The notes below the pieces were generated by a model. It ran no database searches and had not been told where the DNA came from. It worked only from the letters and a program-made list of their open reading frames with translations. From NCBI RefSeq assembly GCF_000153185.1, contig NZ_CH724154.1, forward strand, positions 330,214-381,360: a stretch of DNA of 51,147 nucleotides, given 5' to 3'. Positions 9,440 through 19,400 of the stretch are shown here, in pieces (position 1 is the stretch's first letter; each line of letters opens with the position of its first letter). The position numbers and the translations under genes were made by a program. The stretch is from Reinekea blandensis MED297 (GTDB lineage: Bacteria; Pseudomonadota; Gammaproteobacteria; Pseudomonadales; Natronospirillaceae).

Positions 9440-11059
9440 ATGACTCAGTCCATTCCGAATGACGATTACTATCTAACCTATTTTCTGCGCATGATCGATG
9501 TCGTCGATCAGCGCTACAACGACATTCTCGATGACGATGTTTGTTATTTTATTCAACAGGTGCGGGCCTGCTCCCGACCGTCACTTCGCTTACTGATCCG
9601 CCTGTATATGCGCAAGGGGCCAAACTTCCTGGCCGATCGACTCCAGTATGCGGAGGTTCCCGACATTGAGTTCGCAATCGATGAACTGTCCGATCTTGAG
9701 TTGCTGCAACGCAACCCGGAAGTGTATGCCTTTGAGCTGATCGACCTGCTACCTGTGGCCCGCAGTCGGGAGCTGTTTGGTCATGATCGGAAAACCCGCA
9801 AAACCGATCTTTATGAGCAGTGGCTCGATGACGAACAGTGCCAACCCTGTCAGGACTGGGGCCTGAACGAACCGGTGGTGACACCGCTCGATTACGACAG
9901 TCTGCGGCGTATACAGTTGCTGTTTTTCGGCAACGACCATCAGGACATTACGGAATTCATTCTGGAAGACCTGGGCTTGTTTCGCTATGAGTCAATGCCT
10001 CTCGACAAAGCCAATCGATTGTTCGACAGCAGCAAAACCATCGACCAATACCTGCTGCTGAATGACTTGCGCTCTGAGTTCTACCTGATGAACGACGCCC
10101 GGGATTATTCAAACCTAGCGGAGCTCGTCGAGCAGGCGCTGCAGATATCACTGCCAGACACCCTTGTGCCCAAATGGCATCGCTTTTTAAACCGTTTAGC
10201 CTATCGGCTTGAACAGCTCGGCGAACTGCCTTTGGCGCTGGGCCTGTTTGAAACCAATGACTTACCCCCCGCGCGCGAACGGCGGGTACGGATATACACC
10301 AAACTGGAACGTTATGAGGAAGCCAATGCGCTGCTGGCGCACATTGAGGCACACCCCCGCTCATCCGATGAAGTGCAGTTTTACCGACGCTTTGTTAATA
10401 AACTGCGCCGCCTCTGTGGTGATTCAAAACTGAATCTGGCACCTCCACCCATTACCGAACACACCGTCGTCTGGCCGAAAGGGGATGCCTGTGTTGAACT
10501 GCTGGCTTGTGAGCAGCTTCCCGGTGCCGTTTGGCTGGAAAACCGCTTACCGTTAGCCATCTTCGGATTACTCTATTGGCCGGTCATCTTTGCTGATGTT
10601 CCCGGCGTTTGGCAGCACCCCTTTCAAGCGGCACCAACGGATCTGAACGATGCAGTATTTGCATCCCGGCGCCAAAACCTGATCGATCAGCTCGCGTCAC
10701 AATCCAAGCCCCAATGGCGGTCAGCAATTTGCCAAACCTGGGAAGAGAAGCAAGGCATCCGTAATCCGTTTGTGCATTGGAGTGCTTTGGATCTCGACAC
10801 CGTGTTAGTTTGTTTTGATGCACTGGAACAACCGCAATGGCAAGGGATATTCGACCATCTGTTGACCGACCTCCGCCAATATCGATCCGGTTTTCCAGAT
10901 CTGTTTCAAGCACATGAAGGACAGCATCGATTCATCGAAATCAAAGGGCCCGGCGATAAACTTCAGGACAATCAGATAGCCTGGCTGACGGTCTTTGCTC
11001 GCCTTGGCATACCGGCCGACGTCCTCTACGTCCGATACGAATCCGATGACACGCTTTAA
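9440..11059 (+). CDS. FAN1-like VRR-NUC structure-specific nuclease
   Basis: Protein of 539 residues whose C-terminus is a VRR-NUC (PD-(D/E)XK) nuclease domain: GFPDLFQ (Asp487), FIEIKGPGDKLQDNQIAWL (Glu500, Lys502). The N-terminal part (LRLLIRLYMRKGPNFLADRLQY, FAIDELSDLELLQ) resembles the SAP/winged-helix region of bacterial FAN1, followed by a TPR-like helical region at about 225-330. FAN1 enzymes cut branched DNA and unhook interstrand crosslinks. The start ATG is 18 nt after the ruvX stop, and the stop overlaps the downstream helicase by 14 bp, indicating coupled expression. Similarity is inferred from motifs only, but the VRR-NUC signature is complete. Confidence 0.88.
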   Translation: MTQSIPNDDYYLTYFLRMIDVVDQRYNDILDDDVCYFIQQVRACSRPSLRLLIRLYMRKGPNFLADRLQYAEVPDIEFAIDELSDLELLQRNPEVYAFELIDLLPVARSRELFGHDRKTRKTDLYEQWLDDEQCQPCQDWGLNEPVVTPLDYDSLRRIQLLFFGNDHQDITEFILEDLGLFRYESMPLDKANRLFDSSKTIDQYLLLNDLRSEFYLMNDARDYSNLAELVEQALQISLPDTLVPKWHRFLNRLAYRLEQLGELPLALGLFETNDLPPARERRVRIYTKLERYEEANALLAHIEAHPRSSDEVQFYRRFVNKLRRLCGDSKLNLAPPPITEHTVVWPKGDACVELLACEQLPGAVWLENRLPLAIFGLLYWPVIFADVPGVWQHPFQAAPTDLNDAVFASRRQNLIDQLASQSKPQWRSAICQTWEEKQGIRNPFVHWSALDLDTVLVCFDALEQPQWQGIFDHLLTDLRQYRSGFPDLFQAHEGQHRFIEIKGPGDKLQDNQIAWLTVFARLGIPADVLYVRYESDDTL

Positions 11060-13331
11060 GGTGTCCGTGCGGGCTCTGGCCGCGTTCAATCAGACAAACG
11101 GCCATCTGATCGGCAGCGCCCGGCCCTCGCCATCAGCGTTCGAAGGCCAGCACACCCATCGGCTGGTTCAGGACAATCGACCCGACCATACACGAACGGA
11201 AGTTTCACTGTCGGCAACATGGTGCAATCCATCTTTCGAGCTGGTGATCTCCGGCCGGGCCGATTGCATTGCCGACAACACCATTGAAGAAATTAAAACC
11301 AGCCGCGTTCCCGCGCAGGACATTCCCGATTCCGTGCGGGCACAACACCGCATGCAGGCCGAAATCTACGCAGCACTGTTCGCTTTATCTCATCCGGAGT
11401 GTTCCGAACTGATCGTCACGGTGACCTATGTCCACCCGCAAACGCTGCATGAATGGCAGGACTCGAAACGCTGCCAGCGTGAGACATTGATCGAAGCCTT
11501 TTTCAGCTACTGCGCCCGTTACGATCACTGGCTGCAATCCGTTCATCAGCATCGACAGCAACGGCAGCAATGGCTACAGGACCTGACGTTCCCGTATCCG
11601 AGCATGCGGGTAGAACAGCGTCGGATGGCCGAAAACGTCTACAAAGCCTGTGCAACAGGCGCCCATCTGACCGTCGAAGCCCCGACCGGCACCGGTAAAA
11701 CACTGGCGGCACTGTTTCCGGCATTAAAGGCCATGCCTCAGAACTCAGCTCAGAGTGTGTTTTTTCTGACCATGAAAACGACCGGCCGGGATGCCGCAGA
11801 ACAGGCACTCACGGCCATCGATCCGCAAGCGCAGTTGTCGACGGTTTTTCTCAGCGCCAAAACCCGTGCCTGCCTGTCACCCGACACCGCCTGCGATGGC
11901 AACGTCTGCCCCTTTGCCCAAGATTATTTCAGCAAACGGGAACGGGTCTGGCCGCAACTGCTGGCACAAACCCGTTGGTCTGACGAAGCGTTGAAGACAT
12001 TGGCCGAGCAAGAACAAATCTGCCCTTATTATCTGGCGCAGGATTGGGCCAGCTGGTCCGACGTGGTCATTGCGGACATCAACTACATCTACGACACCAC
12101 CGCCGTCCAACCTTATCTGTTGAAAGAAATCGATAATCAGGCCATGGTCCTGATTGATGAGTGCCACAACCTGATTGATCGTGGTCGGATGATTTTCAGT
12201 GATGTCTTTCGCGGCGCACTGATTCAACAGGTACTCAAAGAAGTGCCGAAAGTTATCCAACAAGAGGTGCGCAAACTGCAGCGACAGTTACGCAATGCCT
12301 GTAAAGATCAGCCCGCCGGGTTATCAACCACGCTGCCCCAATCGCTCTGTCACCAGATGCGCGAGTTCATCGCCCGTTCCCCGGTTTTGCTGCAGGAAAA
12401 CCCGAGTTACGAACCCAGCGTTCAGTGGCAGGAACTGATCTTTGCCTGCGCGCGCTTTGCCCGACTCAATGAACTGGCAAACTTGGCAGATTTTCGCTGG
12501 CGCTATCAGGATGGGAACACTCATGAACGTCAGGTCGAACTGATTTGTCTGAACCCCAGTCCACTGCTTCAGCAAAAACACGATCTGGTACACAACGTGA
12601 TCGGCTTCAGTGCCACGCTGCAACCCTGGAGCTACAGCAATCAATTGAACGGTTTGAGCAATGCGGTTGTTCAATCACTGCCCTCACCATTCCAGCCGGC
12701 ACAGTTTCAGGTCTATCTGGCGAACGATGTGTCAACGCGTTTTCGGGATCGCCATCGGTTAGCCGGTTCGTTAGGCTTCACGCTTGAGCGGATTGTGAAC
12801 AGTCCCTGCAACAGCATGGTGTTTTTTTCCAGCTATCAGCAACTGCGGCAATGCACCTCGGCACTTCATCGAAGCGAGTACTTACTGATCCAGCAACCCG
12901 GTTGGCAATCAACAGATCGGGATGCCATTCTGCAACGCTTTCGGAGTGAGCAAGGGCTTACTTTGATGACCGTGCTCGGCGGTGTGTTTGCGGAGGGCAT
13001 CGATCTGCCCGGGACGGCACTGGAACAGGTAGTGATCGTCGGGCCCGGATTACCGCAGGTGAACGACGTCAATAACGCCATTCGTGAGCGCATGACCGAA
13101 CAACAGTTTAACGGCTTTGATTACGCTTATGTGTTTCCCGGCCTGCAGAAAGTGCTGCAGGCCGCCGGGCGGTGTGTACGTACCGAAAGTGATCGCGGAG
13201 ACATTCTGCTGATTGACGATCGCTTCTCCGGCTATCAGCAGAACGGCTGGCTACCGGACCATTGGTCGATCAGGTCCGGACCGCTGTCGAGCTGGGCGTC
13301 GGTTTTTGCAGACGCGCCACCATCTTCATAA
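11046..13331 (+). CDS. XPD/DinG-type Fe-S DNA helicase with N-terminal PD-(D/E)XK-like domain
   Basis: Superfamily 2 helicase of 761 residues. The ATG at 11046 (MTRFKVSVRALAAF) is preferred over the longer frame because it starts just inside the nuclease gene. Residues about 65-90 contain SGRADCIADNTIEEIKTSR, a D...ExK pattern typical of Cas4/RecB-like nuclease domains. Walker A is EAPTGTGKT (Lys near 218) and Walker B is LIDECHN (Asp371). Four cysteines between motifs (ACLSPDTACDGNVCP near 276-288 and ICPYY near 326) are spaced like the Fe-S cluster of XPD/DinG. C-terminal motifs include GGVFAEGIDLPG and QAAGRCVRTESDRGD. It probably opens DNA for the FAN1-like nuclease encoded upstream, as this pair recurs in bacteria. 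The last 62 bp overlap a convergent gene. Confidence 0.88.
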   Translation: MTRFKVSVRALAAFNQTNGHLIGSARPSPSAFEGQHTHRLVQDNRPDHTRTEVSLSATWCNPSFELVISGRADCIADNTIEEIKTSRVPAQDIPDSVRAQHRMQAEIYAALFALSHPECSELIVTVTYVHPQTLHEWQDSKRCQRETLIEAFFSYCARYDHWLQSVHQHRQQRQQWLQDLTFPYPSMRVEQRRMAENVYKACATGAHLTVEAPTGTGKTLAALFPALKAMPQNSAQSVFFLTMKTTGRDAAEQALTAIDPQAQLSTVFLSAKTRACLSPDTACDGNVCPFAQDYFSKRERVWPQLLAQTRWSDEALKTLAEQEQICPYYLAQDWASWSDVVIADINYIYDTTAVQPYLLKEIDNQAMVLIDECHNLIDRGRMIFSDVFRGALIQQVLKEVPKVIQQEVRKLQRQLRNACKDQPAGLSTTLPQSLCHQMREFIARSPVLLQENPSYEPSVQWQELIFACARFARLNELANLADFRWRYQDGNTHERQVELICLNPSPLLQQKHDLVHNVIGFSATLQPWSYSNQLNGLSNAVVQSLPSPFQPAQFQVYLANDVSTRFRDRHRLAGSLGFTLERIVNSPCNSMVFFSSYQQLRQCTSALHRSEYLLIQQPGWQSTDRDAILQRFRSEQGLTLMTVLGGVFAEGIDLPGTALEQVVIVGPGLPQVNDVNNAIRERMTEQQFNGFDYAYVFPGLQKVLQAAGRCVRTESDRGDILLIDDRFSGYQQNGWLPDHWSIRSGPLSSWASVFADAPPSS

Positions 13332-14286
13332 TCAGCCAGGTCACCCCGGCCAACAACAATGCCAGCAGATACTCAATCATCGGGATACGAATCACTTCGT
13401 TCAGGTGCGCAAAGCCCCGCTCACTGTAAACCGCAACAATGCCGCCGAGGTACAGCGCCAGAAAGGCCCACTTCTGCCAGTCTTTCAAATTCAGACCATG
13501 CATTTGCGTAATGATGAACATACCGGCAAAGCCGAACATAAACATCGGCCAGGCTTCTTGCCCAAGCATAAAGGCCACCAACGTACCATGGAATAGCACC
13601 ATGACTTCCATGATCACTTTCCAGTATTTGTTAACGTGCATCGTGGTAAACATCAGCGCGCCCTGAATCAGAATCAGGAAGGTATAGAAGAAGCCAATCA
13701 AATGGCCCGACGTGTTTTCCATCGGGTGAAACCAGAAGGTATAGATGGTGGCCCAGGCAAACACATAGCCATGATAACGACGGAACACCCGGCCGGGCTC
13801 ATTCAGCATCGGGATTTTTTTACCCCAGAACAAACCTCGGCGATTGTTTTCCATCACCAGTACCATCACCAACAGGAGAATTACCGACCCCTGAGAGCTG
13901 AATACCGAGACATCCTGAGCCAGACCGTCATACCAAAAGGCGGTTTGAAACCAGTGCAGTACCACAAACCCCAGCGTACCAAACAGGGCTAACACATTAA
14001 TCGGCTTCAGGTGTTTGGTGTAGCTCAGGGCCTGGTGCTGTGCATAGAAAATAAGCCCCCAAATAAAGAACTGATGCAGCAGATACCCACCCCAAGCGGT
14101 TATCCGGGACCATAACGTCGGGTCCGGTAATTTCCAGAAGTACCAGGCCGCGCCCTGATCCGGCAGCAGATCCGGTGACATAACCAGTGGGCGTGACCAC
14201 CAGATCAGAATAGTGCAAAGCAGCGCAACGCCCGTCGCCAGCAAGGCGCCACGGCGTGCAGACACCGAAGTGGTGTGATCCGTCAT
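13270..14286 (-). CDS. Conserved multi-pass membrane protein of unknown function
   Basis: Protein of 338 residues with about ten predicted membrane helices (near 13-30, 69-84, 96-118, 133-145, 170-189, 195-216, 223-242, 244-262, 272-288 and 301-323). The helices are rich in Trp, Phe, Met and His. Histidines inside or at the edge of helices (HWF, YHGYVFAWATIYTFWFHPME, SGHLIGFF, TTMHVNKYW, LFHGT, TQMHGLNL) could bind metal or heme, but no known signature was recognised. The start is supported by AGGGGATA before the ATG. Its 3' end overlaps the helicase gene on the other strand by 62 bp. It is divergent from the SOS mutasome; its start is 144 bp from the LexA box. No function is claimed. Confidence 0.8.
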   Translation of the reverse strand: MTDHTTSVSARRGALLATGVALLCTILIWWSRPLVMSPDLLPDQGAAWYFWKLPDPTLWSRITAWGGYLLHQFFIWGLIFYAQHQALSYTKHLKPINVLALFGTLGFVVLHWFQTAFWYDGLAQDVSVFSSQGSVILLLVMVLVMENNRRGLFWGKKIPMLNEPGRVFRRYHGYVFAWATIYTFWFHPMENTSGHLIGFFYTFLILIQGALMFTTMHVNKYWKVIMEVMVLFHGTLVAFMLGQEAWPMFMFGFAGMFIITQMHGLNLKDWQKWAFLALYLGGIVAVYSERGFAHLNEVIRIPMIEYLLALLLAGVTWLIMKMVARLQKPTPSSTAVRT

Positions 14287-14429
14287 AAATATCCCCTTTT
14301 TCTTTGCGGGTATTACGCATTCTATCGGCTTTCGGATCAGCCTTATCCTCTGGTTGCAATTTTGACCTTCAGCGGCCTGATCGATTCAACAACTGTTCCA
14401 CAGTAGACTTTTCAATCGCCAAACCTATA

Positions 14430-14445
14430 CTGTATATACATACAG
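14430..14445. promoter_or_regulatory. LexA (SOS) box upstream of imuA
   Basis: The 16 bases CTGTATATACATACAG match the gammaproteobacterial LexA consensus CTG-N10-CAG, including the alternating TA core, with a single departure from the ideal TATATATA centre. It lies 17 bp upstream of the imuA ATG, where bound LexA would cover the promoter. This predicts DNA-damage induction of imuA-imuB-dnaE2. Confidence 0.92.
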
Positions 14446-14462
14446 TTTTTGGTAATTCTCTC

Positions 14463-15086
14463 ATGACCATGCTCGATACGCTGACCGAACAGGGCCGTCT
14501 CTGGAGTGCTCGGCACTGGCAGGAAACCCGGATTCCGGCCATCACGACCGGTCTGCCTGAGCTCGACCCTCACCTGCCGGGTCACGGCTGGCCGCTCGGA
14601 GCGGTCACTGAAATTCTGATCGACCAGCGCGCCAGCGGAGAGCTGCGCCTGCTGTTACCGGCCCTGGCGCGTCTCAGTACGCAAGATGCGCGCTGGCAAC
14701 TGTGGTTGAACCCACCTCTGCACCCCTGCGCACCAGCACTGCAACAATGGCAACTGGATACCGAACGGGTTCTGCTGGCGCGCGCCAAAAACGCGAACGA
14801 TCTCTGCTACAGTCTCGAAAAAAGCCTGAACAGTGGCGGCTGCCAGGCGGCGCTTACCTGGTGTGAAGCGCTCGACAAAGCGCTGATGCGACGAATTCAA
14901 CTGGCGGCAGAACGAGCCCGGGTTCCGGTCTTTCTGTTACGCCCGGCCCGGTTCGTTCAACAACCGAGTGTGGCCGCCCTGCGTGTGCATCTGCATGCGG
15001 ACTCACGACTGGATGTGCTGAAGCGTCGCGCTGGTTGGCCACGGCCGGACATTTCCCTGTCACTGCCGCTGACGCCGGAGCACTGA
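14463..15086 (+). CDS. imuA: ImuA, RecA/SulA-like mutasome subunit
   Basis: First gene of the SOS-inducible translesion synthesis cassette. It encodes 207 residues from the ATG at 14463; the frame runs further upstream but that part lies across the LexA box and cannot be translated from an SOS transcript. The sequence has the ImuA pattern ITTGLPELDPHLPGHGWPLGAVTEIL near the N-terminus, equivalent to the RecA-like fold start, and VPVFLLRP near residue 160. The Walker motifs expected of RecA are degraded, as in the SulA-like branch. One base separates its TGA from imuB. ImuA is thought to stabilise the ImuB-DnaE2 complex. Confidence 0.88.
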   Translation: MTMLDTLTEQGRLWSARHWQETRIPAITTGLPELDPHLPGHGWPLGAVTEILIDQRASGELRLLLPALARLSTQDARWQLWLNPPLHPCAPALQQWQLDTERVLLARAKNANDLCYSLEKSLNSGGCQAALTWCEALDKALMRRIQLAAERARVPVFLLRPARFVQQPSVAALRVHLHADSRLDVLKRRAGWPRPDISLSLPLTPEH

Positions 15087-15087
15087 C

Positions 15088-16479
15088 ATGCTGTGGCTGT
15101 ACCTGCACTTTCCACGTCTGGCGCTGGAAGCTGGCTTTTTAGGCGACCAGCGTCCGCTGCCGCAACTGTTGCTGCAACCGGGTCAGCATACGGTGCTGCA
15201 ATGCAATGACTATGCAAGGGACGCGGGCGTACGTGAAGGTATGAATAAAAAGACCGCTTTCTGCCTGCTTGCCGATTGCGCCCTGGCTGAATACGATCCT
15301 CATAGCGAACAACAGGCACTGCAGCAGTTGGCCCTGCAATGCTATCGCCATGCGGCTCAGATCAGCCTGCAGCCGCCCAGTGGTCTGTTACTGGAAGCCG
15401 GCTCCATGCTGGGGGTATTTGGCGGTCTGCAACCTTACTGGGAAAGCACCCGCACGCACCTGCAGTACAGCGGCTTCACCTGGTCAATGAGTTGCGGCGC
15501 CACGCCGGCGATGGCTCGGCTGCTGGCACAGGCTGGTATTGAGCTGTGCACCCAGAACCGAACCATCATGCTGCAGGCATTGGATACCTTAACCGTCGAA
15601 CAGCTCGATCTGGACAAGACCATTCAGACAAAACTCATGGCAATGGGCATTCAAACCTATCCTCAGCTCAAAGCCTTGCCCCGCCAAGAACTGGGTTTTC
15701 GCTTCGGTGCCGCGCTGGTCACGCAACTTGACCGGCTGGAACAAGACAATCAGCCACCCGAGCAGTTTGTATTACCACCGCGTTTCCAACAGACCATTCA
15801 TCTGAACTACGAAGCCGAACACGCGCGAGGATTGTTGTTTCCTCTGAAACGCATGCTGCTGACGCTGGAAAGTTATCTGCAGAGCCGACAGCTCCTGTGT
15901 GAAAAACTGCTCATCAAGCTGGAGCATCGCGACGGTCGGGCGTCGCTCATGACAGTGCCGTCCGTTCAGGGCAGTGACCGGCAAAGCGACTGGCTGGCCC
16001 TGCTCGATACTTACCTGGAACAGATGACACTGATCGATCCGGTGACAGCGGTAACCCTGCGCGCGAAAGACTTTCGTACCCGGCAACACGACAGCCATGA
16101 CTTTCTCGGCGACCGTTTTCCCCAGGCCGATGCCAACCGCATGCTGTCCTTGCTGCTCGCGCGTCTCGGCGAACCAAATGTCCGCAAACTGTCGGTGCAG
16201 CATGACCCGCGGCCGGAAGTGGCCACCGGCCTCATCGATGCGCAACAGAGCCGTCATACGCTGAACCCTAAGCACTGGCCCAGCATGCTCTGGCCGCAGC
16301 CAAAGCCGATTGATATCCGGCCGTACCGGATTCTCTCCGGCCCGGAACGCATTGATGGCGGATGGTGGGACGCCGCGCCCACGCGACGGGATTATTACGT
16401 TGCCGAGCGAGCGCAAGCCAGCTTCTGGGTCTTCCGACGCGATGACGGACAGTGGTTTCTCCATGGCGAATTCCTCTGA
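15088..16479 (+). CDS. imuB: ImuB, catalytically dead Y-family polymerase homologue
   Basis: Protein of 463 residues that acts as a beta-clamp-binding hub of the ImuA-ImuB-DnaE2 mutasome. It has the Y-family fold but lacks the metal-binding acids: the N-terminal strand reads LWLYLHFPRLALE rather than a DxD-containing DMDAFFA type, and the palm motif reads LLEAGSMLGVFGG in place of SIDE. It still contains the helix-hairpin-helix-like segment LMAMGIQTYPQLKALP and the little-finger region. A clear clamp-binding pentapeptide was not identified. It starts 1 nt after imuA and its end overlaps dnaE2 by 17 bp. Confidence 0.92.
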   Translation: MLWLYLHFPRLALEAGFLGDQRPLPQLLLQPGQHTVLQCNDYARDAGVREGMNKKTAFCLLADCALAEYDPHSEQQALQQLALQCYRHAAQISLQPPSGLLLEAGSMLGVFGGLQPYWESTRTHLQYSGFTWSMSCGATPAMARLLAQAGIELCTQNRTIMLQALDTLTVEQLDLDKTIQTKLMAMGIQTYPQLKALPRQELGFRFGAALVTQLDRLEQDNQPPEQFVLPPRFQQTIHLNYEAEHARGLLFPLKRMLLTLESYLQSRQLLCEKLLIKLEHRDGRASLMTVPSVQGSDRQSDWLALLDTYLEQMTLIDPVTAVTLRAKDFRTRQHDSHDFLGDRFPQADANRMLSLLLARLGEPNVRKLSVQHDPRPEVATGLIDAQQSRHTLNPKHWPSMLWPQPKPIDIRPYRILSGPERIDGGWWDAAPTRRDYYVAERAQASFWVFRRDDGQWFLHGEFL

Positions 16480-19400
16480 GACCGACCTCGGCTTTGCCGA
16501 ACTGCATTGCCTGAGTAACTTCAGCTTTCTGCGGGCCGCTTCTCATCCGCAGGAACTGATTCGACGTGCCAGCGAACTCGGTTACCGCGCTCTGGCCGTC
16601 ACCGATGAATGCTCGGTCGCCGGTGTCGTCCGCGCCTGGCGCGAGCGCAAAGATAATGAGCTCGACATTAAGCTGATCGTTGGTTCCGAATTTCTGGTCG
16701 ATGGACATACGCTGGTCTTGCTGGCGCGCAACAACGAGGGCTATCGCCAACTCTGCCAGCTCATCACCCGCATGCGGCGACGTGCAGAAAAAGGCCAGTA
16801 CGACGCTCGCTTGCATGACTTTCAGCAAACCAGCACCTCCGACTGCCTGTGCCTGTACCTGCCCCCCAGACATGGTGATGTCCGCGCCACGCTTCAGCAT
16901 TTATGCCATCAGTTTGAAAAGCGTTTATGGTTGCTGGCCGACAACAGTCTGGATAACGACGCACCCCGATTACGCGAACGGGTCGAACAACTGGCCGAGG
17001 ACTATCAGCTGCCCATTGTCGCCAGCAGCCATGTACAGATGCACATCCCTGAACGCAAAAAACTGCACGACTGTCTGACCGCCATCCGGGCAAACCAGCC
17101 TATCGAAGCCATCCGGCATCAACTGAAACCCAACGCCGAAAATCATCTGCGCTCGCTGAAAAAACTGGCGCATATTTTTCCGGCCGACTGGCTCCATAAT
17201 TCCGTCCATATTGCGGACCAATGTCAATTTGAGCTCGACAGCATCCGCTATCGCTATCCGAAAGATGTCCTGCCGGGGCAATACAGCGCTGGCGAATATC
17301 TTCGGTTGCTGGTGAAACAAGGTGTGCAGAGACGATTTGGCAGCCAGGTGGAAGCGGAGCTCTGGAAGCGCATCGACACCGAACTGGCGTTGATCAAACT
17401 CAAAGGCTTTGAGCATTATTTTCTGACCGTTTATGACATCGTACGTTTCGCTCGCAGCCGGGGCATTCTTTGTCAGGGGCGTGGCAGCGGTGCCAATTCC
17501 GTCGTCTGTTATGTGCTCGGCATCACCGAGGTAAACCCGCGCGAGGCGTCCCTGCTGTTCGAACGCTTCATCTCCGAAGGCCGCAAAGATCCGCCGGACA
17601 TCGATGTCGACTTTGAACACGAGCGCCGCGAAGAAATCATTCAGTATCTGTATGAAAAGTACGGTCGCAAGCGTGCCGCCCTGGCCGCTACCGTCATCAC
17701 CTATCGACGTAAGTCCGCGCTGCGTGATGTTGCCAAAGCGCTCGGCATTCAGGTCGACCTGCTGGATCAGAAAATCGCCAACTACGGCTGGCGCTATCGC
17801 AGTAAAGACTGGATCGATGAAATCATTAACGACGGTCTGGGCTTGTCGGCTTACCAGATCGATATTTTCAAAACGTTACTGAAGGAGATCAGCAGTTTTC
17901 CCCGCCACCTGTCTCAACACGTTGGCGGCTTTGTGATTACCGAAGGCGTGGTGGCCGATCTGGTGCCAATTGAAAACGCCAGCATGGCCGACCGCACCGT
18001 CATTCAATGGGACAAGGACGACCTAGAATCGCTGAGCTTAATGAAGGTCGACATCCTCGCTCTGGGCATGCTCAGCGCGGTGCGTAAAAGCCTGGATCTC
18101 ATCCGGGACTTTCACCAGCAACCGATTCAGATTCAGGACATTGATCGCGACGATGCCGATGTTTTCCGCATGATTCAGAAAGCCGATACCGTCGGCGTTT
18201 TTCAGATTGAATCCCGCGCACAGATGAGCATGCTGCCACGTCTGAAACCTCACTGTTATTACGATCTGGTTGTGCAGGTCGCCATCGTCCGGCCCGGTCC
18301 GATTCATGGCGACATGGTGCATCCCTACCTGTTACGCCGCGAAGGCAAAGAACCGGTGGTGTACCCGAAACCGGAACTGAAAGAAGTACTGGAGCGCACC
18401 TACGGCGTACCGATTTTTCAGGAACAGGTGATTAAGCTGGCGATGGTCGCAGCCGACTTTAATGGCACCGAAGCAGACGAACTGCGACGGTCCATGGCCA
18501 GTTGGAAAAAGACCGGACACATGAGTCATCTGCACGCCAAACTCAGTGAAAAAATGCTGGCTAATGGCTACCCACAAGACTACATCGACCGGATCAACCG
18601 ACAGATTGAAGGCTTTGGTGAATACGGTTTTCCCGAATCTCACGCGGCCGGATTCGCGTTGATTGCCTACGTATCTTCCTGGTTAAAGTGTCATTACCCG
18701 GCAGCTTTCTGCTGCGCACTGCTCAACAGTTTACCAATGGGCTTTTATTCGGCCTCACAGTTAGTGCAGGACGTGCAACGACATGGCGTGAAAGTACGAC
18801 CGGTTGATATTAACCACAGCGATTGGGACAGCACGCTGGAGCCGGACAACACCAGTACCGGTGATGCCGCACTGAGGCTGGGACTGAGACGAGTCAAAGG
18901 GCTGAGCGAGCAGGCTGCGATCAGTCTTTTACTTTATCGCCCGGCCGACGGTTTTCAAAGCTTACGACAGTTAGAAAAGATCCCTGGGCTGCACAAAGGC
19001 GACATCGAAGCGTTGGCCAGCGCCGACGCGCTTGCCGGCATCGCCGGTCATCGTTTTCAGGCTCGCTGGCAGGCTGCCGCCATGCACCCACAGAACGATC
19101 TGCTCAGTGATGCCTTCGATAATGATGACACCGCCCTGCCCGCGCCCGATGATTACGATAATCTGGTCGAAGATCAGGACAGTGTCGGCCTATCCCTGCG
19201 CACCCATCTTGTGCGGCTGCTGCGCGAGCGCGACATGCTGCCGGATACGCCAACAGCAGACCAACTGCTGGCACTGGCCAACGAAGCCCAAAGACAACGC
19301 CGGGGCAACCCAGACGATAAAATCAAAGTGCCCATTGTCGTCAGCGGCCTGATCACCAATCGACAAATGCCCAAAACCGCCACCGGCGTTACGTTCGTGA

